In this document: positions 28,439 through 39,609 of the stretch, piece by piece
Numbering within the stretch: the stretch's first letter is position 1
Layout: every line of letters begins with the position of its first letter
Assembly: GCF_009184865.1 (NCBI RefSeq)
Contig: NZ_CP045096.1
Location: 7,564,001 to 7,628,000, forward strand
DNA from: Streptomyces phaeolivaceus
Lineage (GTDB): Bacteria; Actinomycetota; Actinomycetes; Streptomycetales; Streptomycetaceae
Direction of reading: 5' to 3'
DNA: 64,000 nt
Position numbers and translations under genes: made by a program
Notes under the pieces: model-generated
The model's input: the letters and a program-made list of their open reading frames with translations, nothing else
Told to the model about the DNA's origin: nothing
The model's database searches: none

Positions 28439-30040
28439 ATGACGGAAACCAGCGAGCCGGACGACTCGTTCCACGTCTTCGACACCACCCTGCGCGACGG
28501 CGCCCAGCGTGAGGGCATCAACCTCACGGTCGCGGACAAGCTGGCCATCGCACGGCACCTGGACGACTTCGGCGTCGGCTTCATCGAGGGCGGCTGGCCG
28601 GGCGCGAACCCGCGCGACACCGAGTTCTTCGCCCGCGCGCGGAGCGAGATCGACTTCAAACACGCCCAGCTGGTCGCGTTCGGCGCCACCCGCCGCGCGA
28701 ACGGCAAGGCGAGCGAGGACCCCCAGGTCAAGGCCCTGCTCGACTCCGGCGCCTCGGTGATCACCCTGGTCGCCAAGTCCCATGACCGCCATGTGGAGCT
28801 GGCCCTGCGCACCACCCTGGACGAGAACCTGGAGATGGTCCGCGACACCGTCTCCTACCTCCGCTCCCAGGACCGCCGGGTCTTCGTCGACTGCGAGCAC
28901 TTCTTCGACGGCTACCGCGCCGACCCCGCGTACGCCAAGGCCGTCGTACGGGCCGCCGCCGAGGCCGGCGCCGATGTCGTCATCCTCTGCGACACCAACG
29001 GCGGCATGCTCCCCGCCCAGGTCCAGGCCGTCGTGGCCACCGTGCTGGCCGACACGGGCGCCCGCCTCGGCATCCACGCCCAGGACGACACCGGCTGCGC
29101 GGTCGCCAACACCCTGGCCGCCGTCGACGCGGGCGCGACCCACGTCCAGTGCACCGCCAACGGCTACGGCGAGCGCGTCGGCAACTCCAACCTCTTCCCG
29201 GTCGTCGCCGCCCTGGAGCTGAAGTACGGCAAGAAGGTCCTCCCCGAGGGCGCGCTGCGCGAGATGACCCGTATCTCGCACGCGATCGCCGAGGTCGTCA
29301 ACCTCACCCCCTCCACCCACCAGCCGTACGTCGGTGTCTCCGCCTTCGCGCACAAGGCGGGTCTGCACGCCTCCGCGATCAAGGTCGACCCGGATCTGTA
29401 CCAGCACATCGATCCCGAGCAGGTCGGCAACACCATGCGGATGCTGGTCTCCGACATGGCGGGCCGCGCCTCCATCGAGCTGAAGGGCAAGGAGCTGGGC
29501 GTCGACCTCGGCGGCGACCGCGAGCTGGTCGGCCGGGTCGTCGAGCGGGTCAAGGAGCGCGAGCTGAAGGGCTACACGTACGAGGCCGCCGACGCCAGCT
29601 TCGAGATCCTGCTGCGCGACGAGGTCGCGGGCAAGCCGCAGCGGTACTTCCGTACGGAGTCCTGGCGGGCCATCGTCGAGGACCGCCCCGACGGCAGCCA
29701 CGCCAACGAGGCCACGGTCAAGCTGTGGGCCAAGAGCGAACGCCTCGTCGCCACGGCGGAGGGCAACGGCCCGGTCAACGCGCTCGACCGCGCCCTGCGG
29801 GTCGCCCTGGAGAAGATCTACCCCCAGCTCGCCAAGCTGGAGCTGGTCGACTACAAGGTCCGCATCCTGGAGGGCAAGCACGGCACCAACTCCACGACCC
29901 GTGTGCTGATCTCCACGACGGACGGCACGGGCGAGTGGTCCACGGTGGGCGTCGCCGACAACGTGATCGCCGCGTCGTGGCAGGCACTGGAGGACGCGTA
30001 CACGTACGGGCTGCTGCGGGCGGGCGTGGAACCGGAGTAG
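28439..30040 (+). CDS. cimA: citramalate synthase
   Basis: 533-aa DRE-TIM metallolyase of the CimA/LeuA group, condensing pyruvate with acetyl-CoA to citramalate in the threonine-independent isoleucine route. Motifs: FDTTLRDGAQREG at the start, DCEHFFDGY, LCDTNGGMLP, and the metal pair in GIHAQDDTGCAVANT; the C-terminal LeuA-type dimer domain (about 390-520) binds the allosteric effector. AGGAG lies 10 nt before ATG 28439. The upstream Ile-Ile leader favours CimA over a second LeuA. A large palindromic repeat follows. Confidence 0.9.
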   Translation: MTETSEPDDSFHVFDTTLRDGAQREGINLTVADKLAIARHLDDFGVGFIEGGWPGANPRDTEFFARARSEIDFKHAQLVAFGATRRANGKASEDPQVKALLDSGASVITLVAKSHDRHVELALRTTLDENLEMVRDTVSYLRSQDRRVFVDCEHFFDGYRADPAYAKAVVRAAAEAGADVVILCDTNGGMLPAQVQAVVATVLADTGARLGIHAQDDTGCAVANTLAAVDAGATHVQCTANGYGERVGNSNLFPVVAALELKYGKKVLPEGALREMTRISHAIAEVVNLTPSTHQPYVGVSAFAHKAGLHASAIKVDPDLYQHIDPEQVGNTMRMLVSDMAGRASIELKGKELGVDLGGDRELVGRVVERVKERELKGYTYEAADASFEILLRDEVAGKPQRYFRTESWRAIVEDRPDGSHANEATVKLWAKSERLVATAEGNGPVNALDRALRVALEKIYPQLAKLELVDYKVRILEGKHGTNSTTRVLISTTDGTGEWSTVGVADNVIAASWQALEDAYTYGLLRAGVEPE

Positions 30041-30060
30041 CGCTCCGCGGGATTGGCCGG

Positions 30061-30251
30061 GGGGTGCGTTGTCGGCCGCCGGTCCGGTGGGGGCTGGTCG
30101 CGCGGTTCCCCGCGCCCCTGAAAAAGCAGGGGCCGCGCCCCATGCTTTTTCGGCCCGAAAGGGCCGCGGGCCCGTCAGGGCCTGCGGCCCTTTCAGGGGC
30201 GCGGGGAACCGCGCGAGAAGCCCCACTCACCCGCACCCGACAACGCACCCC
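30061..30251. repeat. long palindromic repeat, copy 2 of dispersed family
   Basis: Arms 30061-30122 and 30192-30251 are inverted copies; the core here is GCGCGGGGAACCGCGCGA. The centre holds additional GC-rich dyads. It separates the converging cimA and lipoprotein genes and may terminate both. Confidence 0.85.
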
Positions 30252-30262
30252 TCACCGCCCCC

Positions 30263-30760
30263 TCAACACGCCCCCTCCGCGAGCTCCTCGAACTCCGCCG
30301 CACTCATCGCCCGGTCGTCCGCCCACACCTGCCCGGACTCCAGCCGCCCCAGATCCCCCGTGGTGAAGGAGACCGCCCCGTTCGCGTAGTCGTCGGTCTG
30401 GCCGTAGAGGACGAACCGGTACGTGTGCCCCGATACGAGCCGCTGCTCCCCCCTGGCCTCGGCCTCCCAGAAGTCCGGTGGTGAGAAGAGCGGGAACTCC
30501 TCGTCGCCCGACCACTCACCGTCCGCCGTCCAGACCGTCGTGTCCGTCTCGTCGTCGCTCGGTTCGTCCTCGTGGGAACCGGGCCGGCCGGAGAGCGTCG
30601 GATCCTCGTAGGGGTCGTCGTCGCACGGCCGTACCAGCACCCGGGTCGCCCCCTCCGCGTCGACCGTCACCGCCGCCAGCGGCAGATCCTCCGCCGAGCA
30701 GCCGCTCAACAGCGCCACCCCGGCCACCGAACCCACCACCGCGAGAACCCTGCGCAGCAT
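30263..30760 (-). CDS. hypothetical secreted lipoprotein
   Basis: 165-aa protein with signal peptide MLRRVLAVVGSVAGVALLSGC, lipobox Cys21, then an acidic Asp/Glu-rich mature domain ending in Cys. No family is recognised. ATG 30760 is chosen; GTG 30769, three codons earlier, has a GGGG tract upstream and is possible. It is convergent with cimA, with the palindromic repeat between, and divergent from the TPM-like gene at 30995. Confidence 0.75.
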   Translation of the reverse strand: MLRRVLAVVGSVAGVALLSGCSAEDLPLAAVTVDAEGATRVLVRPCDDDPYEDPTLSGRPGSHEDEPSDDETDTTVWTADGEWSGDEEFPLFSPPDFWEAEARGEQRLVSGHTYRFVLYGQTDDYANGAVSFTTGDLGRLESGQVWADDRAMSAAEFEELAEGAC

Positions 30761-30994
30761 TCCGCTCACCCCCGTTCCACCACCCCGTCGCACTGCGTGA
30801 CCCACCCCTATCGAACGTTTGTACAGCCGTCGAGGTCCCCACCCAAGTCGACGGTCGACTCCTATCAAGTCACGAAAGGAAAACGGGAGTTGGGCGGTGG
30901 CTGGCGGCGTGCCGGACGACGGGACGCCCCGCTTCACCGCTCAGTCATTGATCGGATCGTCCGTTTTGGCGGCGATCGAGGTAGCTTCGAAGAT

Positions 30995-32356
30995 ATGAAA
31001 GGCGTACCGAGTCGACGTCGTCTCCTCCTCCGCCTGCTGATCGCGCCGCTCGCCGCGGCGACCCTGGCGGTGCTGTCGGTCGGTGCGCCCGGCGCGCACG
31101 CGGCCACCGATCTCTCGACGGTGGCCGAGGCCCTGCGCGAGAGCCCTGTCTATGTCGCCCCGGGCGCCTCCGACCTGCTCTCCTCGGCGGACGCCGAGGC
31201 CCTCGCCGACAAGATCGAGGACGCCGACGAGCCGATCTTCGTGGCGGTCCTCCCGGCCGACCAGCCGACCGCGAACCTCTTCCAGAACCTGCGCACGGAG
31301 ACGGGCATCACCGGTCTCTACGCCGTCCGCCTCGGCGACCGCTTCGACGCCCGCGCCGACAGCGGGGTGCTGAGCCAGCAGGCCGTGCGGAACCTGGTCA
31401 CCTCGGTCCAGGGCGCCGGCGACCCGAAGGCCCAGCTCAACGACTTCGTGGACGACGCCCTGCGCGGCAACCCGGGCGGCACGGCCCCGTCGAGCTGGAG
31501 CGGCGGCGCCGACACGGGCGTGGACACCGGCGCCCTGGCGGTCGCGGGCGCCGTCGTGGTCGCGGGCGGTGCGGGCGCGTACGCGCTGGTCCGCCGCAGC
31601 CGCCGCAAGAAGGAGGAGGAACGCCGCGAGGCGCTGGCCAAGCTCGCCGTGGTCGTGGACGAGGACATCACGGCCTTCGGCGAGGAACTGGACCGGCTGG
31701 ACTTCCACCCGGCCGAGGCGGGCGCCGACGACGCGATGCGCGCCGACTACGAGCGCGCCCTGGACGCGTACGAGAAGGCCAAGTCCCTCATGGCGGCGGC
31801 CACCCGCCCCGAGGAGGTCCGCGCGGTCACCCGGACCCTGGAGGACGGCCGCTTCTCCCTCACCCAGCTCGCGGCCCGCAGACAGGGCCTCCCCCTCCCC
31901 GAACGCCGCGCCCCCTGCTTCTTCGACCCCCGCCACGGCCCCTCCGCCGCGGACGTCCTGTGGACCCCGGGCACCGGCACCGAACGCGAGGTCCCGGTCT
32001 GCGCCGCCGACCGGGCCCGGCTCGCCGACGGCCAGGACCCCATGATCCGCGAGGTGGAGACGGCCTCCGGCGGACGCCGGCCCTACTGGGACGCGGGCCC
32101 CGCCTACGGCCCCTGGGCGGGCGGCTACTACGGCGGCGCCCTCCTCCCCGGCCTCCTCGTCGGCACCCTGCTCGGCAGCATGATGGCCACCCCGTCCTAC
32201 GCGGCCATGTACGGCTCCGGCTACGGCGACTTCGGCGCGGGCTCCGGCTACGGGGGCGGCGACGTCTCGGGCGGCGACTTCAACTCGGACGACTTCGGCG
32301 GCGGCTTCGGCGGCGGAGACTTCGGCGGTGGCGGGGACTTCAGCGGCGGCTTCTGA
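30995..32356 (+). CDS. TPM-domain-like membrane protein with glycine-rich tail
   Basis: 453-aa protein. Signal peptide (about 1-37, ending AHAA), a TPM-like extracytoplasmic domain (about 38-150, with ESPVYVAPGASDLLS and IFVAVLPADQP), one membrane helix (about 178-195), a charged coiled region with KKEEERREALAKL, a Cys-containing segment (PCFFDPRHG), and a Gly/Asp/Phe-rich low-complexity C-terminus ending GGDFSGGF. TPM domains occur in membrane-protein quality-control and phosphatase-like proteins; no function can be assigned here. It has no obvious partner gene. A CCCTGT repeat follows the stop. Confidence 0.75.
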   Translation: MKGVPSRRRLLLRLLIAPLAAATLAVLSVGAPGAHAATDLSTVAEALRESPVYVAPGASDLLSSADAEALADKIEDADEPIFVAVLPADQPTANLFQNLRTETGITGLYAVRLGDRFDARADSGVLSQQAVRNLVTSVQGAGDPKAQLNDFVDDALRGNPGGTAPSSWSGGADTGVDTGALAVAGAVVVAGGAGAYALVRRSRRKKEEERREALAKLAVVVDEDITAFGEELDRLDFHPAEAGADDAMRADYERALDAYEKAKSLMAAATRPEEVRAVTRTLEDGRFSLTQLAARRQGLPLPERRAPCFFDPRHGPSAADVLWTPGTGTEREVPVCAADRARLADGQDPMIREVETASGGRRPYWDAGPAYGPWAGGYYGGALLPGLLVGTLLGSMMATPSYAAMYGSGYGDFGAGSGYGGGDVSGGDFNSDDFGGGFGGGDFGGGGDFSGGF

Positions 32357-32381
32357 GCACCGGCACCGGCCCCGGCTCCGA

Positions 32382-32420
<39 letters not shown>

Positions 32421-32541
32421 CGGCACCGTCCCCGACGCCGGCCCGCCCTGCCATGGCAACGCGCACGCGCACGCGCACGGGCCCGGCGCGGTGAGCCGCC
32501 GGGCCCGTGGACGTCGTACGGGAGTTGACGCGTGAGCCGGT

Positions 32542-34154
<1,613 letters not shown>

Positions 34155-34191
34155 GGGATGCGGCGTACTCCACGCGCGCGTGCGGACATGC

Positions 34192-34237
34192 GAGCACCCG
34201 CCCTCCTGATACGGGGAGTCGGAGGGCGGGTGTGCTC
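34192..34237. terminator. bidirectional terminator
   Basis: GAGCACCCGCCCTCC (34192-34206) pairs with GGAGGGCGGGTGTGCTC (34221-34237) with a 2-nt bulge, between the converging YdeI-type and yceI-type genes. Confidence 0.8.
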
Positions 34238-34279
34238 AACGAGGCGCGGCGGAACGGCTCGGTGCCGCCGCCGGGCGGC

Positions 34280-34885
34280 TCACGCGTTGCGGATCGCCGA
34301 GATGTCGAAGCTCAGCTTGATCTTGTCGGACACCAGGACGCCGCCGGTCTCCAGGGCCGCGTTCCAGGTGAGGCCCCACTCGGAGCGCAGGATCTCCGCC
34401 TTGCCCTCGAAGCCGACGCGCTCGTTGCCGAAGGGGTCCTTGGCGGCGCCGTTGAACTCCAGGTCGATGGTGAGCGGCTTCGTCGTGCCGAGGATGGAGA
34501 GGTCACCGGTGATGCGGTAGTCGTCACCGCCGAGGGCCTCCACCTCGGTCGAGCGGAAGGTCATCGTCGGGAACTCCTCCGTCTTGAAGAAGTCCGCGCT
34601 CTTCAGGTGACCGTCGCGGTCGGCGTTGCCGGTGTCGATGCTCTCCATCGTGACGTCGAGGGAGGCGGTGGACCGGGACGGGTCCGAGCCGTCCAGGTGC
34701 AGGCTGCCGGTGAAGTCGAGGAAGCCGCCCTTGACGTTGGTGACCATGGCGTGGCGGGCCGTGAAGCCGATCGTGGTGTGGGACGCGTCGATCGTGTAGT
34801 CACCGGTCAGCGCCGCCAGCTCGGGGTTCACCGCGGCGGCGGTGGCGGTGTCGGTGGTCGTGGTGCTGCGGCCGAAGATGCCCAT
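34280..34885 (-). CDS. YceI family lipid-binding protein
   Basis: 201-aa YceI-fold protein (lipocalin-like beta-barrel that binds isoprenoid lipids). Visible: GDYTIDASHTTIGFTARHAM, MESIDTGNADRDGHLKSADFF, and TGDLSILGTTKPLTIDLEF. No signal peptide, unlike E. coli YceI, so it is probably cytoplasmic. ATG 34885 has AAGGAG 6 nt upstream. A perfect dyad operator lies upstream at 34914-34931. Confidence 0.92.
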   Translation of the reverse strand: MGIFGRSTTTTDTATAAAVNPELAALTGDYTIDASHTTIGFTARHAMVTNVKGGFLDFTGSLHLDGSDPSRSTASLDVTMESIDTGNADRDGHLKSADFFKTEEFPTMTFRSTEVEALGGDDYRITGDLSILGTTKPLTIDLEFNGAAKDPFGNERVGFEGKAEILRSEWGLTWNAALETGGVLVSDKIKLSFDISAIRNA

Positions 34886-34913
34886 GGCGTGCTCCTTGAG
34901 TGATGTCATTCAA

Positions 34914-34931
34914 TGTTCAACGAACTGAACA
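34914..34931. promoter_or_regulatory. perfect dyad upstream of yceI-type gene
   Basis: TGTTCA (34914-34919) and TGAACA (34926-34931) with a 6-bp spacer, in an AT-rich patch with additional TTCAA half-sites up to about 34966. It is likely an operator; the regulator (MarR-type in many YceI loci) is not encoded nearby. Confidence 0.5.
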
Positions 34932-35032
34932 CGGCCTACCGTAGACCTATTCCGTTCAAGTTTCAACCTTGTCGTTCCGGTGACCATTGTGTCACGCAGC
35001 GTTGATATCGCGTACCTCAGGTGATACACGGC

Positions 35033-37462
35033 ATGGGCATGACCCCCACACGCCGCACCGTCCTGCTCCTCGCCGCCACCCTGGCGGCCTCGCCCCCGCC
35101 CGGCCCCACCGCGCACGCCCCCGACGGGCCTGCGGGCGAGCCCTCCCACGGGCCGGCCGACGGGCCCTCCGACGACGAGTACGACACCCTCCGCCGCCGC
35201 TGGACGGCCCTCGCGCTCGGCACCGGCTACGACCCCGCCACCGAGCCCTACGCCACCCGGCTGCGCGAGACCGGCGACCTCGCCCACGCGTTCCGCGCGG
35301 CCATGGCGCCCACCACCCGCTCCCTCTGGCCGGGCCACCCCTTCGACCCGCCCGCCGGGATCACCAAGAGCTACAGCCGCCTGTGGACGATGGCCCAGGC
35401 GTACGCACAGCCGGGCACCGGCGCCACCGGCGACCCCGCCCTCCTCGCGGACGTGGTGCGCGGCCTCGACCACCTCACCGCGACCGTCTACAACCCCTCC
35501 ACCACCCGCTACGGCAACTGGTGGGAGTGGCAGATCGGCAGCCCCCGCCTCCTGCTGGACATCGTCACCGCCCTGCACGACGAACTGACGCCCGCGCGCC
35601 GCGCCGAGGCCTGCGCGGCGGTCGACCACTTCATCCCCGACGCCATGCTCCGCGACTACACCGGCACCTCAACCGGCGCCAACCGCGTCGACCTCTGCCG
35701 CTCCGTCGCCCTGCGCGGCATCCTCGGCCGCGCCCCCGACAAGATCGCCCTGGCCCGGGACGCCCTCTCACCCGTCTTCCCGTACGCCACCCGGGGCGAC
35801 GGCCTGTACGCCGACGGCTCCTTCGTGCAGCACACCTGGGTCGCCTACTCGGGGACGTACGGGCAGGTCCTGCTCGACGGCCTCGGGCGGCTCTTCGCGC
35901 TGCTGGCCGGGTCGACCTGGGAGGTGACCGACCCGAACCGGCGGATCGTCCTGGACTCCGTGGAACGGGCGTACGCGCCGCTCATCCTCGACGGGCTGGT
36001 GATGGACAGCGTCAACGGCCGCGCCATCAGCCGGGGTTACCTCAAGGGCGACGACCGGCACATCCTGCGCGGCGACCACTTCCACGGTCACGGGATCATC
36101 GCCGCGATCGCCCTGCTCGCGCTCGGCGCGGACGCCGCCGAGCGCGAGCGGTGGCACGGGCGGATCAAGGGCTGGATCGCACGCGACACCGTGACACCGA
36201 TCCTCACGGCACGACAGTTCGGCGTCGCCGACCTCGCCCGGCTGCACGCCGTCGCCGCGTCCCCGGTCGCCGCCGCGCCCGAACCCGTCGGCCACCGGCT
36301 CTTCCCGGCCATGGACCGGGCCGTCCACCGCCGCCCGGACTTCACCGTCAACATCGCCATGGCCTCCGACCGCATCGCCCACTACGAGTGCGGCAACGGC
36401 GAGAACCCGCGCGGCTGGCACACGGGCGCGGGCGCCACCCTCTGGTGGGCCGAGGGGCACGGCGGCCGGGCCGATCAGTACACCGACTGGTTCTGGCCCA
36501 CCGTCGACTGGTACCGCCTCCCCGGCACCACCGTCTCCACCAAACGGCTCGCGGACCGGGAGGGCGGCGAATGGGGTGCGCCGAAGCCCGCCGTCCGCTG
36601 GGTCGGCGGCACCACCGACGGCGAGTACGCGGCGATCGGCCAGCACCTCCAAGGGCTCGGCTCCACGCTCCGGGCCCACAAGTCCTGGTTCTGCGTCGCC
36701 GACGCCGTCATCTGCCTCGGGGCGGGCATCAGCTGCGCGGACGGCGTCCCGGTGGAGACGGTCGTCGACAACCGGAACCTGGGCGAGAGCGGCGGTACGG
36801 CGGCTCCCCGGCCCCTCGTACGCGGCCGGGGCTGGGCGCATCTGGAGGGCCACGGCGGCTGGGTCCTCCCGGGCGGCAGGTCCGCGGACGGCGCCCTGAG
36901 CACCCACCGCACCCACCACACCCTCCGCACCCTCCGCGAGGACCGCACCGGCGCCTGGTCCGACATCAACACCGCCGGCACGACCGAGCGCCGCACCCGG
37001 CGCTGGCAGACCCTCTGGCTGGATCACGGCACCGATCCGGTGAACGCCGACTACGCCTATCTGCTCATGCCCGGCGCCTCGCGCCACGCCGTGGAGGCCC
37101 GTGCCACCGACCGGCGCTGGTTGTCGATCCTCGCCAACGACAGCGCCCGCCAGGCAGTCCACGTCCCCTCGCTAGGGCTGATCGGCGCGAACTTCTGGCA
37201 GCCCGGTACGGTGGGCCCGCTGACGGCCTCCGCCGGGGCGAGCGTGCTGGTCCGCCGCCGGGGGAGGACCGCTACCCTCCACGTGAGCGAACCACCGCGC
37301 ACGGGCGAGCCGATGGAGATCATTTGGAATGGCCCGTTCCGCACGGTGATCCGGGCGGACGACCCGGTCGAGGTGCTGGAGTCGGCCCCCGGCCGCCTGC
37401 GCCTCCGCGTCACCCCCGGCACGGCCTGCGCCACGCACACCTGTGAGCTGACTCTCCCCTGA
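35033..37462 (+). CDS. secreted polysaccharide lyase family 8
   Basis: About 809-aa PL8 enzyme (hyaluronate/chondroitin/xanthan lyase group). Signal peptide with TRRTVLLLAATLAAS, then an alpha/alpha-toroid domain with the catalytic Asn region YGNWWEWQIG and catalytic His/Tyr region GSFVQHTWVAYSGTYG, followed by beta-sandwich domains (NGENPRGWHTGAGATLWW). ATG 35033 is chosen among three close in-frame starts (35021, 35033, 35039). A second overlapping frame over most of the gene is a GC artefact. It is a single gene; substrate is unproven. Confidence 0.9.
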   Translation: MGMTPTRRTVLLLAATLAASPPPGPTAHAPDGPAGEPSHGPADGPSDDEYDTLRRRWTALALGTGYDPATEPYATRLRETGDLAHAFRAAMAPTTRSLWPGHPFDPPAGITKSYSRLWTMAQAYAQPGTGATGDPALLADVVRGLDHLTATVYNPSTTRYGNWWEWQIGSPRLLLDIVTALHDELTPARRAEACAAVDHFIPDAMLRDYTGTSTGANRVDLCRSVALRGILGRAPDKIALARDALSPVFPYATRGDGLYADGSFVQHTWVAYSGTYGQVLLDGLGRLFALLAGSTWEVTDPNRRIVLDSVERAYAPLILDGLVMDSVNGRAISRGYLKGDDRHILRGDHFHGHGIIAAIALLALGADAAERERWHGRIKGWIARDTVTPILTARQFGVADLARLHAVAASPVAAAPEPVGHRLFPAMDRAVHRRPDFTVNIAMASDRIAHYECGNGENPRGWHTGAGATLWWAEGHGGRADQYTDWFWPTVDWYRLPGTTVSTKRLADREGGEWGAPKPAVRWVGGTTDGEYAAIGQHLQGLGSTLRAHKSWFCVADAVICLGAGISCADGVPVETVVDNRNLGESGGTAAPRPLVRGRGWAHLEGHGGWVLPGGRSADGALSTHRTHHTLRTLREDRTGAWSDINTAGTTERRTRRWQTLWLDHGTDPVNADYAYLLMPGASRHAVEARATDRRWLSILANDSARQAVHVPSLGLIGANFWQPGTVGPLTASAGASVLVRRRGRTATLHVSEPPRTGEPMEIIWNGPFRTVIRADDPVEVLESAPGRLRLRVTPGTACATHTCELTLP

Positions 37463-37627
37463 GGAACCCGACCCGGCTTTGTGTGACCCCTACAAGCCCC
37501 ACACCCCCTGAGCAGTCGGTTCGCCTGCATGCCGACCGGGTTCTGTTCAGGGGTACCAGGAAAACACGCCGGAGACTGTACGGAGTCGACGGACCGCTTT
37601 CCTCGCTCGGCTTCGTATGGTCGCTAC

Positions 37628-39211
37628 ATGACCGTTTTGGATGAGGCACCGGGTGAGCCGACGGACGCGCGCGGGCGGGTGGCCGAACTGCACGAGATTC
37701 GTGCCCAGGCGTTGGCCGGCCCCAGCGAGAAGGCGACCGAGGCGCAGCATGCCAAGGGCAAGCTGACCTCCCGGGAGCGCATCGAGCTGCTGCTGGACCC
37801 GGGCTCCTTCAACGAGGTCGAGCAGCTGCGCCGGCACCGGGCCTCCGGATTCGGTCTGGAGGCCAAGAAGCCGTACACCGACGGTGTCATCACCGGCTGG
37901 GGCACGGTGGAGGGCCGTACGGTCTTCGTCTACGCCCATGACTTCCGGATCTTCGGCGGCGCGCTGGGCGAGGCCCACGCCACCAAGATCCACAAGATCA
38001 TGGACATGGCCATCGCGGCCGGGGCCCCGCTGGTCTCGCTCAACGACGGCGCGGGCGCCCGTATCCAGGAGGGCGTCTCCGCACTCGCCGGGTACGGCGG
38101 CATCTTCCAGCGCAACACCAGGGCGTCGGGTGTCATCCCGCAGATCTCGGTCATGCTCGGCCCCTGCGCGGGCGGCGCGGCCTACAGCCCCGCCCTCACC
38201 GACTTCGTCTTCATGGTCCGCGAGACCTCGCAGATGTTCATCACCGGCCCGGACGTCGTCAAGGCGGTCACCGGCGAGGAGATCACCCAGAACGGCCTCG
38301 GCGGCGCGGACGTGCACGCCGAGACCTCCGGCGTCGCGCACTTCGCGTACGACGACGAGGAGACCTGCATCGCCGAGGTGCGCTACCTCCTGTCGATGCT
38401 CCCGCAGAACAACCGCGAGAACCCGCCCCGCGTGGAGCCCTCCGACGAGGCGGACCGCCGCGGCGACGTCCTCCTCGACCTGGTCCCCGCCGACGGCAAC
38501 CGGCCGTACGACATGACCAAGGTCATCGAGGAGATCGTCGACGACGGCGACTACCTGGAGGTCCACGAGCGCTGGGCCCGCAACATCATCTGCGCCCTCG
38601 GCCGGCTCGACGGCCAGGTCGTCGGCATCGTCGCCAACCAGCCGCAGTCCCTCGCGGGTGTCCTGGATATCGAGGCATCCGAAAAAGCTGCACGCTTTGT
38701 CCAGATGTGTGATGCTTTTAACATCCCGATCATCACGCTGCTGGATGTCCCCGGGTTCCTTCCGGGCGTCGATCAGGAGCACGGCGGAATCATCCGCCAC
38801 GGCGCGAAGCTGCTCTACGCCTACTGCAACGCGACCGTCCCCCGGATCTCCCTGATCCTGCGCAAGGCGTACGGAGGTGCCTACATCGTCATGGACAGCC
38901 AGTCCATCGGCGCCGACCTCACCTATGCGTGGCCGACCAACGAGATCGCCGTGATGGGCGCCGAGGGCGCCGCCAACGTCATCTTCCGTCGGCAGATCGC
39001 CGAGGCCGAGGACCCCGAGGCGATGCGGGTCCGGATGGTCAAGGAGTACAAGGCCGAGCTGATGCACCCGTACTACGCGGCCGAGCGCGGTCTCGTGGAC
39101 GACGTGATCGACCCCGCGGACACCCGCGCGGTCCTCATCCGCTCCCTGGCCATGCTCCACACCAAGCACGCGGACCTGCCGTCCCGCAAGCACGGCAACC
39201 CGCCGCAGTAA
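37628..39211 (+). CDS. accB: acyl-CoA carboxylase beta (carboxyltransferase) subunit
   Basis: 527-aa carboxyltransferase, making malonyl-CoA or methylmalonyl-CoA with a biotinylated alpha subunit encoded elsewhere. It has the N- and C-domain carboxyltransferase motifs: FGGALGEAHATKI, SLNDGAGARIQEGVSALAGY, LGPCAGGAAYSPALTDF, and LDVPGFLPGVDQEHGGIIRHG. It begins MTVLDEAPGEP as in S. coelicolor AccB (recalled). ATG 37628 lies 6 nt after TATGGT (37616-37621), so it may be leaderless. A local AT-rich codon patch occurs at about 38665-38740. It is followed by accE. Confidence 0.93.
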   Translation: MTVLDEAPGEPTDARGRVAELHEIRAQALAGPSEKATEAQHAKGKLTSRERIELLLDPGSFNEVEQLRRHRASGFGLEAKKPYTDGVITGWGTVEGRTVFVYAHDFRIFGGALGEAHATKIHKIMDMAIAAGAPLVSLNDGAGARIQEGVSALAGYGGIFQRNTRASGVIPQISVMLGPCAGGAAYSPALTDFVFMVRETSQMFITGPDVVKAVTGEEITQNGLGGADVHAETSGVAHFAYDDEETCIAEVRYLLSMLPQNNRENPPRVEPSDEADRRGDVLLDLVPADGNRPYDMTKVIEEIVDDGDYLEVHERWARNIICALGRLDGQVVGIVANQPQSLAGVLDIEASEKAARFVQMCDAFNIPIITLLDVPGFLPGVDQEHGGIIRHGAKLLYAYCNATVPRISLILRKAYGGAYIVMDSQSIGADLTYAWPTNEIAVMGAEGAANVIFRRQIAEAEDPEAMRVRMVKEYKAELMHPYYAAERGLVDDVIDPADTRAVLIRSLAMLHTKHADLPSRKHGNPPQ

Positions 39212-39268
39212 CCCGACGGTTCCTTCGCGGTCCCTCTGCGGAAACCTCTCTCACGGAGACTGACACCC

Positions 39269-39454
39269 ATGAAGCTGCCTGATATTCGCGTCGAGAAGGG
39301 TCACGCCGAGCCCGAGGAAGTGGCCGCGATCACCGCGCTGCTCCTCGCCCGCGCCGCCGCCCAGCCCGTCGAGACCCCGGCCGCTCGCCCCCGCGCGGGT
39401 TGGCGCCGACTGGAGCGCGAGCCGGGGTTCAGGGCGCCGCACAGCTGGCGCTGA
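39269..39454 (+). CDS. accE: acyl-CoA carboxylase epsilon subunit
   Basis: 61-aa small subunit that stabilises the actinobacterial acyl-CoA carboxylase. It opens MKLPDIRVEKGHAEPEEVAAI and ends in the typical WRRLEREPGFRAPHSWR. ACGGAG lies about 9 nt before the ATG. It is 57 bp after accB and co-transcribed, with terminators after it. Confidence 0.92.
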   Translation: MKLPDIRVEKGHAEPEEVAAITALLLARAAAQPVETPAARPRAGWRRLEREPGFRAPHSWR

Positions 39455-39467
39455 GCCTTGGTTCTTG

Positions 39468-39499
39468 AAGGGGCCCTCTCCGAATGGAGGGGGTCCTTT
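39468..39499 (+). terminator. terminator after accE
   Basis: AAGGGGCCCTCTCC (39468-39481) pairs with GGAGGGGGTCCTTT (39486-39499) with G-T pairs and loop GAAT, ending in TTT. Confidence 0.8.
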
Positions 39500-39530
39500 C
39501 CCGTGTGGGTCGACTGCGGGCCTGGAAAGC

Positions 39531-39609
39531 ATGGGGCGCAGCCCCTGCTATTCAGGGGCGCGGGGAACTGCGCGACCAGCCCCCACTCACCCGCACCCGA
39601 CACGCAACG
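39531..39609. repeat. palindromic repeat, copy 3 (half element)
   Basis: Carries GCGCGGGGAACTGCGCGA and the flanking CCAGCCCCCACTCACCCG, equal to the 3' arms of copies 1 and 2, but lacks the full 5' arm. It lies between converging accE and cvnD. Confidence 0.8.

Noticed and set aside
35021..35032. Alternative earlier start for the lyase
   Set aside because: GTG 35021 has no better ribosome site than ATG 35033; kept as a minor alternative.
34987..37446. Second plus-strand frame over the lyase gene
   Set aside because: Arg/His/Pro-rich nonsense translation; the other frame has PL8 motifs and a signal peptide.
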